DNA of 55,230 bases from a virus, in the IMG/VR virus record IMGVR_UViG_3300042397_000935, positions 1 through 55,230 of that record. One strand, given 5' to 3'. Under the pieces are notes generated by a model. The model saw nothing but the letters and a program-made list of their open reading frames with translations, was not told where the DNA came from and did not search any database. The position numbers were made by a program, and so were the translations under genes. Shown here piece after piece: positions 1 to 8,366 of the stretch (positions are counted from its first letter, which is position 1; every line of letters starts with the position of its first letter).

Positions 1-878
1 CCTTGAACACCCTGTGCACCACGTGATCCAGTAAATCCAATTGCACCTTGTGCTCCAACAGAACCTGTAAACCCGGCATTGTTTGACCAATAAACAGCTG
101 TGCCATTTGACACAAGAGCCTGACCAGAAGTACCTAGCGAACCATTTGCATAGATCGAATTTGCATAAAGTGTATTGGCTTGGAAGTCGGCAATCTTAAA
201 GCTGGCGTTTGCAGTATCAATAAATGTTGAAGTATCCGGCTCTGGTAGATAGCTATCAAAGACTTTGTATCGGCCATCGGTTGCATCACGGAAGAATCCG
301 GTGTGATGATATGTTCCGTCGTTGTATCCGGCAGCAAACCCGATGTCTGGATTGATATCTGTCTTACCACGAGCAGTACCACCTGATACATATGTAGCTG
401 TATTAGTATTAGCAACAGTAAAGTGAGTGGCATTTGCAGTTAGAATATTTGTATAAGTTCCATTATAAGAACTTGGGTCTACCGCAGTAACATATACGTC
501 CCAACCAGAAGAATAGTTATTATTGGCAGTAAATGTAACAACAGAACCATTACCAGAAACGTTTGTAATAGTAGCAAGAACGCCTTGGTTCAGATACAAC
601 ATACTGTCAGTAATTGACAGGTTATTACCAGAGATACTAATAGACGCACCGGTAACTTGAAGGTTACCACCGATTGTAACATCACCTGAAACATTCAACG
701 ATGCAAGATTTGCACCAACTTCAAATGCAACTGATCCGTTCGAGGAGTATACTTTTTTATCAGTAAGATTAACCGCAAACTCGCCGGCATCAATGAATGA
801 TGTATTACCAGAGTTTGTAGTATTTGGAGTACGACCTGAAATAGTCGTACGTTTCATCTGAAACTTATTATTTGCCAT
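1..878 (-). CDS. Tail fibre-like structural protein, 3' end outside window
   Basis: The gene reads leftward and runs off the left edge; 292 codons are visible. ATG at 878 follows a GGGGAG ribosome site. The N-terminus (MANNKFQMKRTTISGRTPNT, then FIDAGEFAVNLTDKKVYSSNG-like text) is the fibre-type opening in which a short segment describes what is shown on the particle. A middle beta-rich region follows, and the visible end turns into Gly-X-Y collagen-like text (GFTGSVGAQGAIGFTGSRG). The same collagen text recurs in the gene at 7049-8359. Likely a virion fibre or baseplate appendage used for host adsorption. A late promoter lies 65 nt upstream. The family is inferred from layout; the receptor-binding end is not visible. 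Confidence 0.75.
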   Translation of the reverse strand, partial: MANNKFQMKRTTISGRTPNTTNSGNTSFIDAGEFAVNLTDKKVYSSNGSVAFEVGANLASLNVSGDVTIGGNLQVTGASISISGNNLSITDSMLYLNQGVLATITNVSGNGSVVTFTANNNYSSGWDVYVTAVDPSSYNGTYTNILTANATHFTVANTNTATYVSGGTARGKTDINPDIGFAAGYNDGTYHHTGFFRDATDGRYKVFDSYLPEPDTSTFIDTANASFKIADFQANTLYANSIYANGSLGTSGQALVSNGTAVYWSNNAGFTGSVGAQGAIGFTGSRGAQGVQ

Positions 879-910
879 ATGGCTCCCCGACGCAGATATA
901 TATCTTTACA

Positions 911-928
911 GTACACTATTTAGTGTAC
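911..928. repeat. Inverted repeat over the -35 box
   Basis: Perfect 8-bp arms (GTACACTA / TAGTGTAC) are separated by 2 nt. The right arm forms most of the GTGTACA box of the plus-strand promoter. It could be an operator or simply two facing -35-like boxes; on the minus strand no good -10 is seen. Confidence 0.6.
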
Positions 929-952
929 ATTATTCTTAGTTTTATTTATAAT
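923..952 (+). promoter_or_regulatory. Early-type promoter GTGTACA-N17-TATAAT
   Basis: GTGTACA at 923-929 is followed after 17 nt by TATAAT at 947-952. The same architecture occurs seven more times on the minus strand of this window. The expected start of transcription (about 959) falls on the start codon of the glycosyltransferase gene, which would give a leaderless mRNA. Confidence 0.7.
943..950 (-). promoter_or_regulatory. T4-type late promoter for the left fibre gene
   Basis: The minus strand reads TATAAATA, the exact T4 late consensus, about 65 nt upstream of the fibre start at 878. It overlaps the -10 box of the plus-strand promoter at 923-952. Confidence 0.7.
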
Positions 953-958
953 GGAAAC

Positions 959-3055
959 ATGATGAAGATTGCATTTATAGACACATTAGGCCTTACTTAT
1001 GATGGGTCAACTCTTGAGAAGAGAGGACTTGGCGGATCAGAATCTGCTGTCATTCGCATGGCACAAGAACTCACTAAAATTGGATTTGATGTTACGGTCT
1101 ACAATGACTGTGAGTCTGACGATTCGGTTCCTGGGATCCACGGCGATGTGCTTTACTCCCCTCTTAGTGCAGCGAATCGAGCGACACGGCAACACGATGT
1201 CTGTATCGTATCTCGATCGGTTAAGCCAATTGCAGAAGATTGGTCAGTAGTGGCTAATGCTAAGCATGTCTGCCTCTGGATGCATGATACATTCTGTGAA
1301 GGTGATAATCAGATTGAGACACTGATTAATCAAGGCAAACTCCAAGAAATATTTACACTTTCAGATTGGCACACAGGATATGTTACTCACTGTGACCATG
1401 GTGTACGTCGCAACTTTGATATCCTAAAGAATCATATCTTTCAGACACGTAATGGCATTGGCAATATGAATCCTGGTTGGATTGATGTCCGAGACAAAGA
1501 TCCCAATCTGTTCGTGTTTAATGCATCTGTTACCAAGGGAATGGTACCACTTGTCAAACAGATCTGGCCAAAGGTCAAGGCGCGTATACCAACTGCTAAA
1601 CTTAAGATTGTCGGCGGATACTATAAGTTCCGTGAGGCAGCAGAACCGGATCAGCAACAAAAAGACTGGACCGAGATGATGCTGCAATATGGTGGAGACA
1701 TTGAATTCACCGGTGTTATCACACAGCAGGAGATCTCTGACATCCTGCGCAAAGCCAGTTACATGATTTATCCGGTCGGTTTCCCAGAGACATTTGGCAT
1801 CTCTACACTAGAGGCATTGGCACATAATGTTCCGCTTATCACATGCCGGTTTGGTGCTCTTGAAGAGACTGCAATAGATCTGGCATCATGGAAGATTAAC
1901 TATCCTGTTGAACCGAACTGGGCACTCCCATGGCTTAATCAAGATTCGCAGGTTGACATCTTTGTCGACATGGTTGTACAAGCTTATAATACTCCATATC
2001 TTCACCAACAAAAGATGTATGCTTGCAACCAAGTCAAAGATATTTGTACATGGGACACGGTTGCTTTGCAATGGAAGCAACATCTTTATAAGAAACTTGG
2101 CGAGTATATGCCGATCGATCAGTATCGTAAGACACAGAAGATTAATTCCAAGGTCCGTAAAGTATTCAATCGTCGGTTCATGAATGCAGAGGAGTTTTAT
2201 GTTCCTCATCAATCAAATCATAACTGGATCTATGTTATAACCCCGGTCTATAATGCAGAGAAGTATATCAAACGATGCATGGAGTCTGTTGTTTCTCAAG
2301 ACTACAACAACTACCATATGTTCATTGTAGATGACGCGTCTACTGATAATACTCGACAGGTTATAGATGAATATCTAAAAAGTCTTTCTGAGGATCTTAG
2401 ATCTAAGATCAGTGTCGAGACTAACAAAGAGAACATGGGAGCAGTTTATAACCAGATAAACACTATTAGCCACGAGTGCGGCAATGGTATTGTCATGCTT
2501 CTAGACGGTGACGATTGGTTAGTAAACGATCCGAACATCTTCCATACCTATAACCAGGTATACAATGATGGCGCTGAGTTTACATATGGTTCGTGTTGGT
2601 CAGTAGTAGATAACATTCCGCTTATATCACAAGAATATCCGCCTGAAGTAAAGGCGAATAAAACATATCGTAATTATAAGTTCAATTGGAATATGCCGTA
2701 CACGCACCTAAGAACATTTAGATCTTATCTGATGCATAACTTTCTACATGACTATTGCTATAGTCCGTTCAAGGATGACAATGATAACTGGTTAAGGGCC
2801 GGCGGAGATACCGCGGTGTTCTATGCTATGATCGAGTATGCCGACCCAGATAAGGTTATATGTATTTCTGATATTATGTACAACTATAATGACGCAAACC
2901 CACTTAATGATTATAAGGTTAATGCAGAAGAACAAAATAAGACGGCTGAACAAGTTATCAGTGCTCACATCAGACAAGAAAGTGAAAGAATTATTATAGA
3001 AACATTATTCCCTGCACCTTTTACTCCTGGACAGATTGATTTGAGACCGTTATGA
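959..3055 (+). CDS. Two-domain glycosyltransferase (GT4 + GT2 fusion)
   Basis: About 698 residues. Residues 1-370 look like a GT4/GT-B enzyme: an N-terminal LGGSES loop and the FPETFGISTLEAL motif with the E-x7-E pattern that binds the nucleotide sugar. From about residue 420 a GT2/GT-A domain begins (ITPVYNAEKYI, VDDASTDNT, then LDGDDW as the DxD-type metal site). I start at ATG 959 (or 962) because the open frame upstream to 872 lies over the promoter and encodes unrelated text. No clear Shine-Dalgarno is present. The stop overlaps the next gene by ATGA. Likely adds two sugars to a phage or host glycan; the acceptor is unknown. Confidence 0.85.
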   Translation: MMKIAFIDTLGLTYDGSTLEKRGLGGSESAVIRMAQELTKIGFDVTVYNDCESDDSVPGIHGDVLYSPLSAANRATRQHDVCIVSRSVKPIAEDWSVVANAKHVCLWMHDTFCEGDNQIETLINQGKLQEIFTLSDWHTGYVTHCDHGVRRNFDILKNHIFQTRNGIGNMNPGWIDVRDKDPNLFVFNASVTKGMVPLVKQIWPKVKARIPTAKLKIVGGYYKFREAAEPDQQQKDWTEMMLQYGGDIEFTGVITQQEISDILRKASYMIYPVGFPETFGISTLEALAHNVPLITCRFGALEETAIDLASWKINYPVEPNWALPWLNQDSQVDIFVDMVVQAYNTPYLHQQKMYACNQVKDICTWDTVALQWKQHLYKKLGEYMPIDQYRKTQKINSKVRKVFNRRFMNAEEFYVPHQSNHNWIYVITPVYNAEKYIKRCMESVVSQDYNNYHMFIVDDASTDNTRQVIDEYLKSLSEDLRSKISVETNKENMGAVYNQINTISHECGNGIVMLLDGDDWLVNDPNIFHTYNQVYNDGAEFTYGSCWSVVDNIPLISQEYPPEVKANKTYRNYKFNWNMPYTHLRTFRSYLMHNFLHDYCYSPFKDDNDNWLRAGGDTAVFYAMIEYADPDKVICISDIMYNYNDANPLNDYKVNAEEQNKTAEQVISAHIRQESERIIIETLFPAPFTPGQIDLRPL

Positions 3056-4296
3056 AAACTATTTTAATTGCAATTCCTACTGCTCGATACATTGAGGCTG
3101 ACACATTCAAATCGATCTATGACTTGGAAGTGCCTACAGGATACACGGTTACATATCAACACTTCTACGGTTACCGCGTCGACCAGGTCCGCAATCTAAT
3201 TGCAGACTGGGTTGTTCGTGGATTCGACTATCTGTTTTCTGTGGATCATGACATTACATTTCCACCAGATACACTAAAGAAACTTCTTGCTCACGATAAA
3301 GATCTGGTTTCTGGTGTGTATCGCCAGAGACTTGAACCGCAGATGCTTGAGATCTATGAGCCGTTTGGTACACGTATGTCAACCGAAGATCTCTATGCAA
3401 AGAACTGGAAGCTGATTGGTATCGGTGGCTGTGGCTTCGGCTGTGTACTTGTCAAGAAAGAAGTATTAGCAAGTGTAGGTTATCCACAGTTCGAATATCA
3501 TCCTGCATTAGATCATAACAATACGATCAGCGAAGATACCGATTTTTGTAAGAAGGCAATAAACAAAGGATTCAAACTATGGTGCGATCCATCAATACGT
3601 TGTGGCCATATTGGTTCTACAACAATGCATGTTCAATTGCCAGAAGTCAATCCTATAGAGGCAAGACTTCGAGAGTTATCACTGAGAGATGATCAGCCAA
3701 AAGACCACGTAGAGTATCTAAACAACATGGGTATCAAACCCAAGGTTATTTACGATATTGGTGCATGTGTTATGCATTGGACAAAAGAAGCCAAGAAAGT
3801 CTGGCCAGAAGCTAAGATTGTTATGTTCGATGCAATGAATCATGCAGAGTTCCTCTATAAGGAATCTGGTCTTGACTATTATTGCGACGGTCCAGTCGGT
3901 GACTTTACTCGATGGGTAAAGTACTACGAAAATCCAATGGATCCAGCTGGCAACTCAGTCTTCAAGGAAGATACACCTTACTTCACAGAAGAACATGCGG
4001 TCGACAAGAAGATGAGGTCGCTCGATGATATTGCATCTGAAAAGGGGTGGGAAAAGCCTGACCTTGTCAAGATCGATGCGCAAGGTGCAGAGTTGTTGAT
4101 TCTAGTTGGGGCAGAGAAAACTCTGTCAGAATGTCAAGACATTATTATTGAAATGCAACACCAAGAATATAATCTTGGCGCACCACAAAAAGATGATGTA
4201 ACGCAGTATCTGAATGAGATGGGGTTTGAATTGGTTGACCAGATTCACATTGGTAATGTGGATGGTGACTATCACTTTAGACGTCGGAAGGTTTAG
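3052..4296 (+). CDS. Glycosyltransferase-FkbM methyltransferase fusion
   Basis: 414 residues. The N-terminal 200 residues form a GT-A-like domain (IAIPTARYIEADTF, DYLFSVDHDITFPPDTL with a DHD metal motif, SGVYRQR). From about residue 225 the protein is an FkbM-type SAM-dependent methyltransferase: VIYDIGACVMHW is SAM motif I, FDAMNHAEF the acidic post-motif, and LVKIDAQGAELLIL is the diagnostic FkbM sequence. Translationally coupled to the upstream glycosyltransferase by ATGA. The pair probably builds and O-methylates a short glycan. The 3' end overlaps the convergent gene at 4277 by 20 nt. Confidence 0.85.
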   Translation: MKTILIAIPTARYIEADTFKSIYDLEVPTGYTVTYQHFYGYRVDQVRNLIADWVVRGFDYLFSVDHDITFPPDTLKKLLAHDKDLVSGVYRQRLEPQMLEIYEPFGTRMSTEDLYAKNWKLIGIGGCGFGCVLVKKEVLASVGYPQFEYHPALDHNNTISEDTDFCKKAINKGFKLWCDPSIRCGHIGSTTMHVQLPEVNPIEARLRELSLRDDQPKDHVEYLNNMGIKPKVIYDIGACVMHWTKEAKKVWPEAKIVMFDAMNHAEFLYKESGLDYYCDGPVGDFTRWVKYYENPMDPAGNSVFKEDTPYFTEEHAVDKKMRSLDDIASEKGWEKPDLVKIDAQGAELLILVGAEKTLSECQDIIIEMQHQEYNLGAPQKDDVTQYLNEMGFELVDQIHIGNVDGDYHFRRRKV

Positions 4297-4471
4297 TCTT
4301 TTTCTTTAACTTCTCGAGTTCGAGAAGAACTTGTTGATGCTCGTTTTGAAGGATGGCGTGACTCTTTTCGAGTAGCGCCATCCTTGTTTCATGTAGAACG
4401 TTCTTACTAACAGCATCGTGTAGATTCGTTGTCAGGCGATTGATATATTCATTAACAAATTCAGCTTCCAT
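4277..4471 (-). CDS. Small coiled-coil protein downstream of a fibre gene
   Basis: 64 residues from ATG 4471; an in-frame TTG at 4495 is possible but lies inside the upstream gene. The C-terminal half (ALLEKSHAILQNEHQQVLLE and on) is a charged heptad-like helix ending KLKKKTKPSDV. It follows the fibre gene after 4 nt. Not recognised; it could be a fibre chaperone or trimerisation helper. Its size and position recall the 69-residue protein at 10673. Confidence 0.65.
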   Translation of the reverse strand: MEAEFVNEYINRLTTNLHDAVSKNVLHETRMALLEKSHAILQNEHQQVLLELEKLKKKTKPSDV

Positions 4472-4475
4472 AATA

Positions 4476-5894
4476 TTAGAACGTGCCTCCGTCAAGTGTG
4501 CCGTAAACTACAGTAGAACCGTTTGATTGTAGAACATAGCCATCGGTTCCGAGAGAAAGATTGGTGAATCCGTTGGTAGAGTTGCCTACGATGATTCCAC
4601 CGCTTGAAAGTGATGACCACTTATATGTGTTTGCTGCAACCGAAACAGCAATCTCACTGTTTGCAGTGATGTTCAGAACGCTATTATTCGAAACAAGTGC
4701 GCCTGAGTTTAGGTATGCCTCAAGAACGGCTGTACCATAACCAACAGCAGCCGTATTGACAGTAGTTGTTGGTTCGACTTCTACACCAGTAAAGAGTTTG
4801 TAGATGCCGTCTGATGCGTCACGAACGAGACCCGTGTAACGTGTACCACCATTTGTGAACATACCATAGAAACCAACGTCAACGGTATCTGCTCCGTTGC
4901 CATTAGCAACCTTAATCAGCGGATCTTCAATGGTTAGGTTAGTTGTATCAATAGTTGTCAGTGTACCAGAAACTGTTAGGTTACCAGAAAGAATAAGATC
5001 TGAAATCGACAGCGCATTATTAACATGAATACCAGACGTATTAACAGTTAGCGTAGAACCAGTTATTACACCAACTGCATCTGAAGCAACATTAATACCA
5101 TTAGCAGCACCAATGTTTAACGTTAAATCGCCAGTTGTACCGCCACCAGTAAGACCATCACCAGCAACAACCGATGTAATATCGGCTAGTGTATTTGCCC
5201 AGTATACTGATGTTCCATTTGAGTGAAGTACTTGACCTGCAGCACCAATACCGCCATTTGCAGAAAGTGCTATACCACCCGCAAGTGTTACTTGGCTTGC
5301 ATTCGCAATGAACGATGAACCAACAGAAAGAGTAGCAGCATTTACGGTACTTGTTGCAAAAACGTTTGCGGTTGTTAGTAATGAACCGTTAAGAGTTGAG
5401 TATACTGATGGTGTACCAATTTGAAGATCAAGTGCATTGATTTTGTCACCAACACCAAGACCGCCAGTGATAACTACGGCACCTGTAGAAGTATTTGCAC
5501 TTCCAGTAATATTCGAAAACGTTATAGTATTCGAGAAAGTATATTGTGCCGAAGTATTAATCGACACCGCGCCTTGTTCAAGCCAGTAAGTATTGCCACC
5601 GGCGTCAACCGATAGAAGATACCCAGCACCAGGTGTTGATGTGCCGTTTGCAGTAATAGAGCGAGCTGTAAGGTTCGCTGTCTTAACAGTATCAATAAAC
5701 CCAGTGCCGTTGGCAACAAGAGCTTGATTGGCGGTCAGGACACCAGGATTAAATTTGCCTGCAATTGTAATCGAAGCACCGTTAGAACCGATGAATAGAT
5801 GATCACCATTTGCAGTAAAAGCCAGTTCACCATTAGCTAATGACGGAGGAGTGGCCGTAGTTAAAGATCTTTTGATCTGAATTAGGTTAGCCAT
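4476..5894 (-). CDS. Tail fibre-like structural protein
   Basis: 472 residues from ATG 5894 with a GAGGAAC ribosome site. The start MANLIQIKRSLTTATPPSLA followed by NGELAFTANGDHLFIGSNG is a common phage fibre N-terminus. The rest is Asn/Thr/Ser/Ala-rich beta-repeat text (VSGTLTTIDTTNLTIEDPLI, GGGTTGDLTLNIG) and it ends LDGGTF. The same six residues end the next upstream protein (5913-6173). Likely part of a fibre or baseplate appendage; no enzyme domain seen. Confidence 0.75.
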   Translation of the reverse strand: MANLIQIKRSLTTATPPSLANGELAFTANGDHLFIGSNGASITIAGKFNPGVLTANQALVANGTGFIDTVKTANLTARSITANGTSTPGAGYLLSVDAGGNTYWLEQGAVSINTSAQYTFSNTITFSNITGSANTSTGAVVITGGLGVGDKINALDLQIGTPSVYSTLNGSLLTTANVFATSTVNAATLSVGSSFIANASQVTLAGGIALSANGGIGAAGQVLHSNGTSVYWANTLADITSVVAGDGLTGGGTTGDLTLNIGAANGINVASDAVGVITGSTLTVNTSGIHVNNALSISDLILSGNLTVSGTLTTIDTTNLTIEDPLIKVANGNGADTVDVGFYGMFTNGGTRYTGLVRDASDGIYKLFTGVEVEPTTTVNTAAVGYGTAVLEAYLNSGALVSNNSVLNITANSEIAVSVAANTYKWSSLSSGGIIVGNSTNGFTNLSLGTDGYVLQSNGSTVVYGTLDGGTF

Positions 5895-5912
5895 TATTGT
5901 TCCTCAATTAAA

Positions 5913-6173
5913 TTAAAACGTGCCTCCGTCGAGATTGCCGAGGTCTGAGATTTCGAAAGGTCGTACTTCATATTTATCAGTTGTAGAATTATACACTAAA
6001 GTAGCGCCTGATACAACATTAACTTCCTCAACATCACCAAAATCTTCAATACTACGAATTTCTTTTACTTGATTTTTGAGAGTAACCGGCTTTGAAGCTG
6101 ACAATGAATCGCCAGTAGTAGCTACTCTGGCAACCATCTGAGTATTCTGTACGATTCTAGCTTTAAGAGCCAT
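5913..6173 (-). CDS. Small virion-associated protein ending LDGGTF
   Basis: 86 residues, ATG 6173. It begins MALKARIVQNTQMVARVATT and ends in LGNLDGGTF, sharing the terminal LDGGTF with the 472-residue fibre protein just downstream. Lies inside the fibre operon with a GAGG ribosome site supplied by the end of the preceding gene. Not recognised; the shared tail suggests a common docking or assembly motif. Confidence 0.65.
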   Translation of the reverse strand: MALKARIVQNTQMVARVATTGDSLSASKPVTLKNQVKEIRSIEDFGDVEEVNVVSGATLVYNSTTDKYEVRPFEISDLGNLDGGTF

Positions 6174-6175
6174 TA

Positions 6176-6505
6176 TTACCTCGTAACTTGTGGTGTGACT
6201 GTTACAATGCCTTCAACCAAACGTGATACTGTATTACTTGAACTAGTTAGTTCACAGTCATAGACATATCTTCCTGGAGTCACATTTGCAGATGCAGCGG
6301 CAGTCATAGATATGGTAACAGTACCGCCTGATGCATTTACAGCAACGTTAAAATTTATAGCCGTAGCAGACGTATAATGCTTACGCATCTGAGCAGCACC
6401 AGTATAACCAGTCAGATTTACAACCTCGCCATCATCATCGAGCACGTCGATCTCTGTACTAAAATCCGCACCTTGATCGATCTGTAAGTTTGCTTTAATT
6501 GCCAT
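6176..6505 (-). CDS. Small beta-rich structural protein (BppU-like N-terminal type)
   Basis: 109 residues beginning MAIKANLQIDQGADFSTEID, then NLTGYTGAAQMRKHY and a beta-rich tail with PGRYVYDCELTSSSN. This pattern occurs in baseplate or fibre adaptor domains of many tailed phages. The stop is followed 2 nt later by the next ATG, whose ribosome site (GAGGTAA) overlaps the end of this gene. Function inferred from context only. Confidence 0.65.
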   Translation of the reverse strand: MAIKANLQIDQGADFSTEIDVLDDDGEVVNLTGYTGAAQMRKHYTSATAINFNVAVNASGGTVTISMTAAASANVTPGRYVYDCELTSSSNTVSRLVEGIVTVTPQVTR

Positions 6506-6515
6506 TTGTTATCTC

Positions 6516-7049
6516 TTAAAACCCTTCTACGGTTGCACTCAGTGATACCGGCGCCGATGCTAAAACTTCTTCGGTAATAGTATTACGCACTTCAGCTTGA
6601 AATTCAACATCATTCGTGCCATTAGTTCCACGACTTACAGACCAAAATGGGCTCGTTGCGCATGATATCCATGTGTCTTCGGCAGAACTCGCACCTTCAA
6701 AATTACCAAAGGTCCGAACAACTTTAATCTGATATTGACCAAGATTTGCTGGATTAAGACAGAGTGAATATGTGTCGCCACTAACGTCACCGCCAACAAA
6801 TATTTTTCCAGTAGAGCTATTGATACCCCATTGCGCCTCGGCATATTCTGAAGCAGTGGCACTAACACTATCAGGATACAAAGTAATATCATCTAAAAAT
6901 CCTACCCAACCACCACTAGTACGTATTTTAGCATTACTAGCATTTTGCCAAAAACCAGCATCGTAATATGCTAATCCACGGTCATCAAGTATAGCATCGT
7001 TTCGATTTACAGCTTTCCAACCTAATGAAGTATAGATGTGTATTGCCAT
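6516..7049 (-). CDS. Fibre-operon protein with Trp-rich N-terminal modules
   Basis: 177 residues from ATG 7049, which shares its A with the stop of the upstream gene (TAATG). Five codons upstream another ATG exists but lies inside the previous gene. The N-terminus has short modules (YTSLGWKAVNRNDAIL, IRTSGGWVGFLDD) of the kind seen in phage adhesin tips, followed by a beta-rich domain. Not assigned to a named family; probably part of the fibre complex made with the collagen-like protein. Confidence 0.65.
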   Translation of the reverse strand: MAIHIYTSLGWKAVNRNDAILDDRGLAYYDAGFWQNASNAKIRTSGGWVGFLDDITLYPDSVSATASEYAEAQWGINSSTGKIFVGGDVSGDTYSLCLNPANLGQYQIKVVRTFGNFEGASSAEDTWISCATSPFWSVSRGTNGTNDVEFQAEVRNTITEEVLASAPVSLSATVEGF

Positions 7050-8359
7050 TAGATCTGAATCCAAATATCGCCGACAGTTGTTGAACTAGGTTGTGTACCC
7101 TGCACAAACACCTGTCCACCGCTAGTATAACCTGTTGTTACGTGACGTAGAATTGGAGCTGCTGCTGATGCTGCACTTCCTTGTGATCCGGTATACCCCT
7201 GCGGGCCCTGTACGGTACTACCATTTATACCCTGCGAACCAGTGTATCCTTGTGGTCCTTGTACAGTATTACCATTTATACCTTGTGATCCAGTATACCC
7301 CTGCGGGCCCTGTACAGTATTACCATTTATACCCTGCGACCCCGTATACCCCTGTGGTCCCTGTGCACCAGTTGCACCTTGACTTCCAGTGTATCCTTGT
7401 GGTCCCTGTGCACCGGTTGCACCTTGACTTCCAGTGTATCCTTGTGGTCCTTGTGCACCTTGGCTTCCAGTAAACCCTTGAGGTCCTTGTGCACCTTGAC
7501 TTCCAGTGTATCCTTGTGGTCCTTGTGCACCTTGACTTCCAGTAAACCCTTGAGGTCCTTGTGCGCCCTGTGAACCAGTAAACCCTTGTGGTCCTTGCGC
7601 GCCTTGGCTTCCGGTAAATCCTTGAGGTCCTTGGCTTCCAGTAAACCCTTGGGGTCCTTGTGCGCCCTGTGAACCAGTAAACCCTAAAGGCCCTTGTACT
7701 GTTACGCCATTTATACCAGCCGAACCAGTGTATCCTTGCGGTCCTTGTGCACCAATAATGCCTTGAGAACCAGTGAAACCAATAACCCCTTGTGAACCGG
7801 TGAAACCAATAATCCCCTGCGAACCAGTAAATCCTTGGGGTCCTTGTGCACCGATACCGTCAATCCAAGATGCATTAGTTCCATTTGTTTTTAAAAAATA
7901 ACCATTGACAGCTGTGTTTTGTGTTGGTAGTAAGTTGTTTAAACCTTCTGCGCGTGATGAACCATTTGTACCACCTTGGCCGATGTTCAGAACACCATTC
8001 GAGATAGAAGAAGCGTTTACAATCAACCCTGTTGCATTTGCTATGATACCCGATCCAGCACGAATATTAATATTCGTTCCATTAGCAGCAATGATAGAAT
8101 TTGAAAGACTTAAATTGTCTGCAAATACTGTAAATGTTCTTGAGGTATTACCTAAAGCTTTACCATTTGCAGTTGGAATCAAATTACCATCTATAGATGT
8201 ATTACTATATGTAAGGTTTCCAGTAACAGTAAGATCTTTATCAACTGTAAGAGATTCTTTGACAATAACATGAGCATTTACAGTTGCGTTCGCCTGGAAT
8301 AGCGATTCGCCACCTGTTACTAAAAGACCGTTGTCTATTTTAAAATTAGTATTTGCCAT
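7049..8359 (-). CDS. Collagen-like tail fibre protein
   Basis: 436 residues. Residues 1-165 are beta-repeat fibre text ([18 protein letters not shown]). Residues about 168-395 are almost unbroken Gly-X-Y triplets built from units such as [13 protein letters not shown] and [16 protein letters not shown], which would form a trimeric collagen helix. The C-terminal 35 residues ([20 protein letters not shown]) may be a trimerisation or tip domain. Some Y positions are Gln or Thr rather than Pro, as in bacterial collagens. Coupled to the downstream gene by TAATG. Confidence 0.85.
   Translation of the reverse strand: MANTNFKIDNGLLVTGGESLFQANATVNAHVIVKESLTVDKDLTVTGNLTYSNTSIDGNLIPTANGKALGNTSRTFTVFADNLSLSNSIIAANGTNINIRAGSGIIANATGLIVNASSISNGVLNIGQGGTNGSSRAEGLNNLLPTQNTAVNGYFLKTNGTNASWIDGIGAQGPQGFTGSQGIIGFTGSQGVIGFTGSQGIIGAQGPQGYTGSAGINGVTVQGPLGFTGSQGAQGPQGFTGSQGPQGFTGSQGAQGPQGFTGSQGAQGPQGFTGSQGAQGPQGYTGSQGAQGPQGFTGSQGAQGPQGYTGSQGATGAQGPQGYTGSQGATGAQGPQGYTGSQGINGNTVQGPQGYTGSQGINGNTVQGPQGYTGSQGINGSTVQGPQGYTGSQGSAASAAAPILRHVTTGYTSGGQVFVQGTQPSSTTVGDIWIQI
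7180..7857 (-). repeat. Tandem DNA repeats coding Gly-X-Y triplets
   Basis: Imperfect tandem units of about 27-39 nt code for [12 protein letters not shown]-type segments. The third codon positions vary between copies, so the region looks old and selected rather than freshly expanded, but copy number may vary by recombination. Confidence 0.8.
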
Positions 8360-8366
8360 GTTGACC

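Noticed and set aside
872-958. Longer N-terminus of the GT4-GT2 protein
   Set aside because: The extension covers the promoter and inverted repeat and has no family resemblance.
4310-4327. Hairpin CTTCTCGAGTTCGAGAAG near the end of the FkbM gene
   Set aside because: Perfect stem but no T-run on either strand, and it lies in the coiled-coil coding region; not called a terminator.
7180-7857. Regular repeats looking like a CRISPR array
   Set aside because: The repeats are coding, with no unique spacers, and translate into Gly-X-Y triplets.
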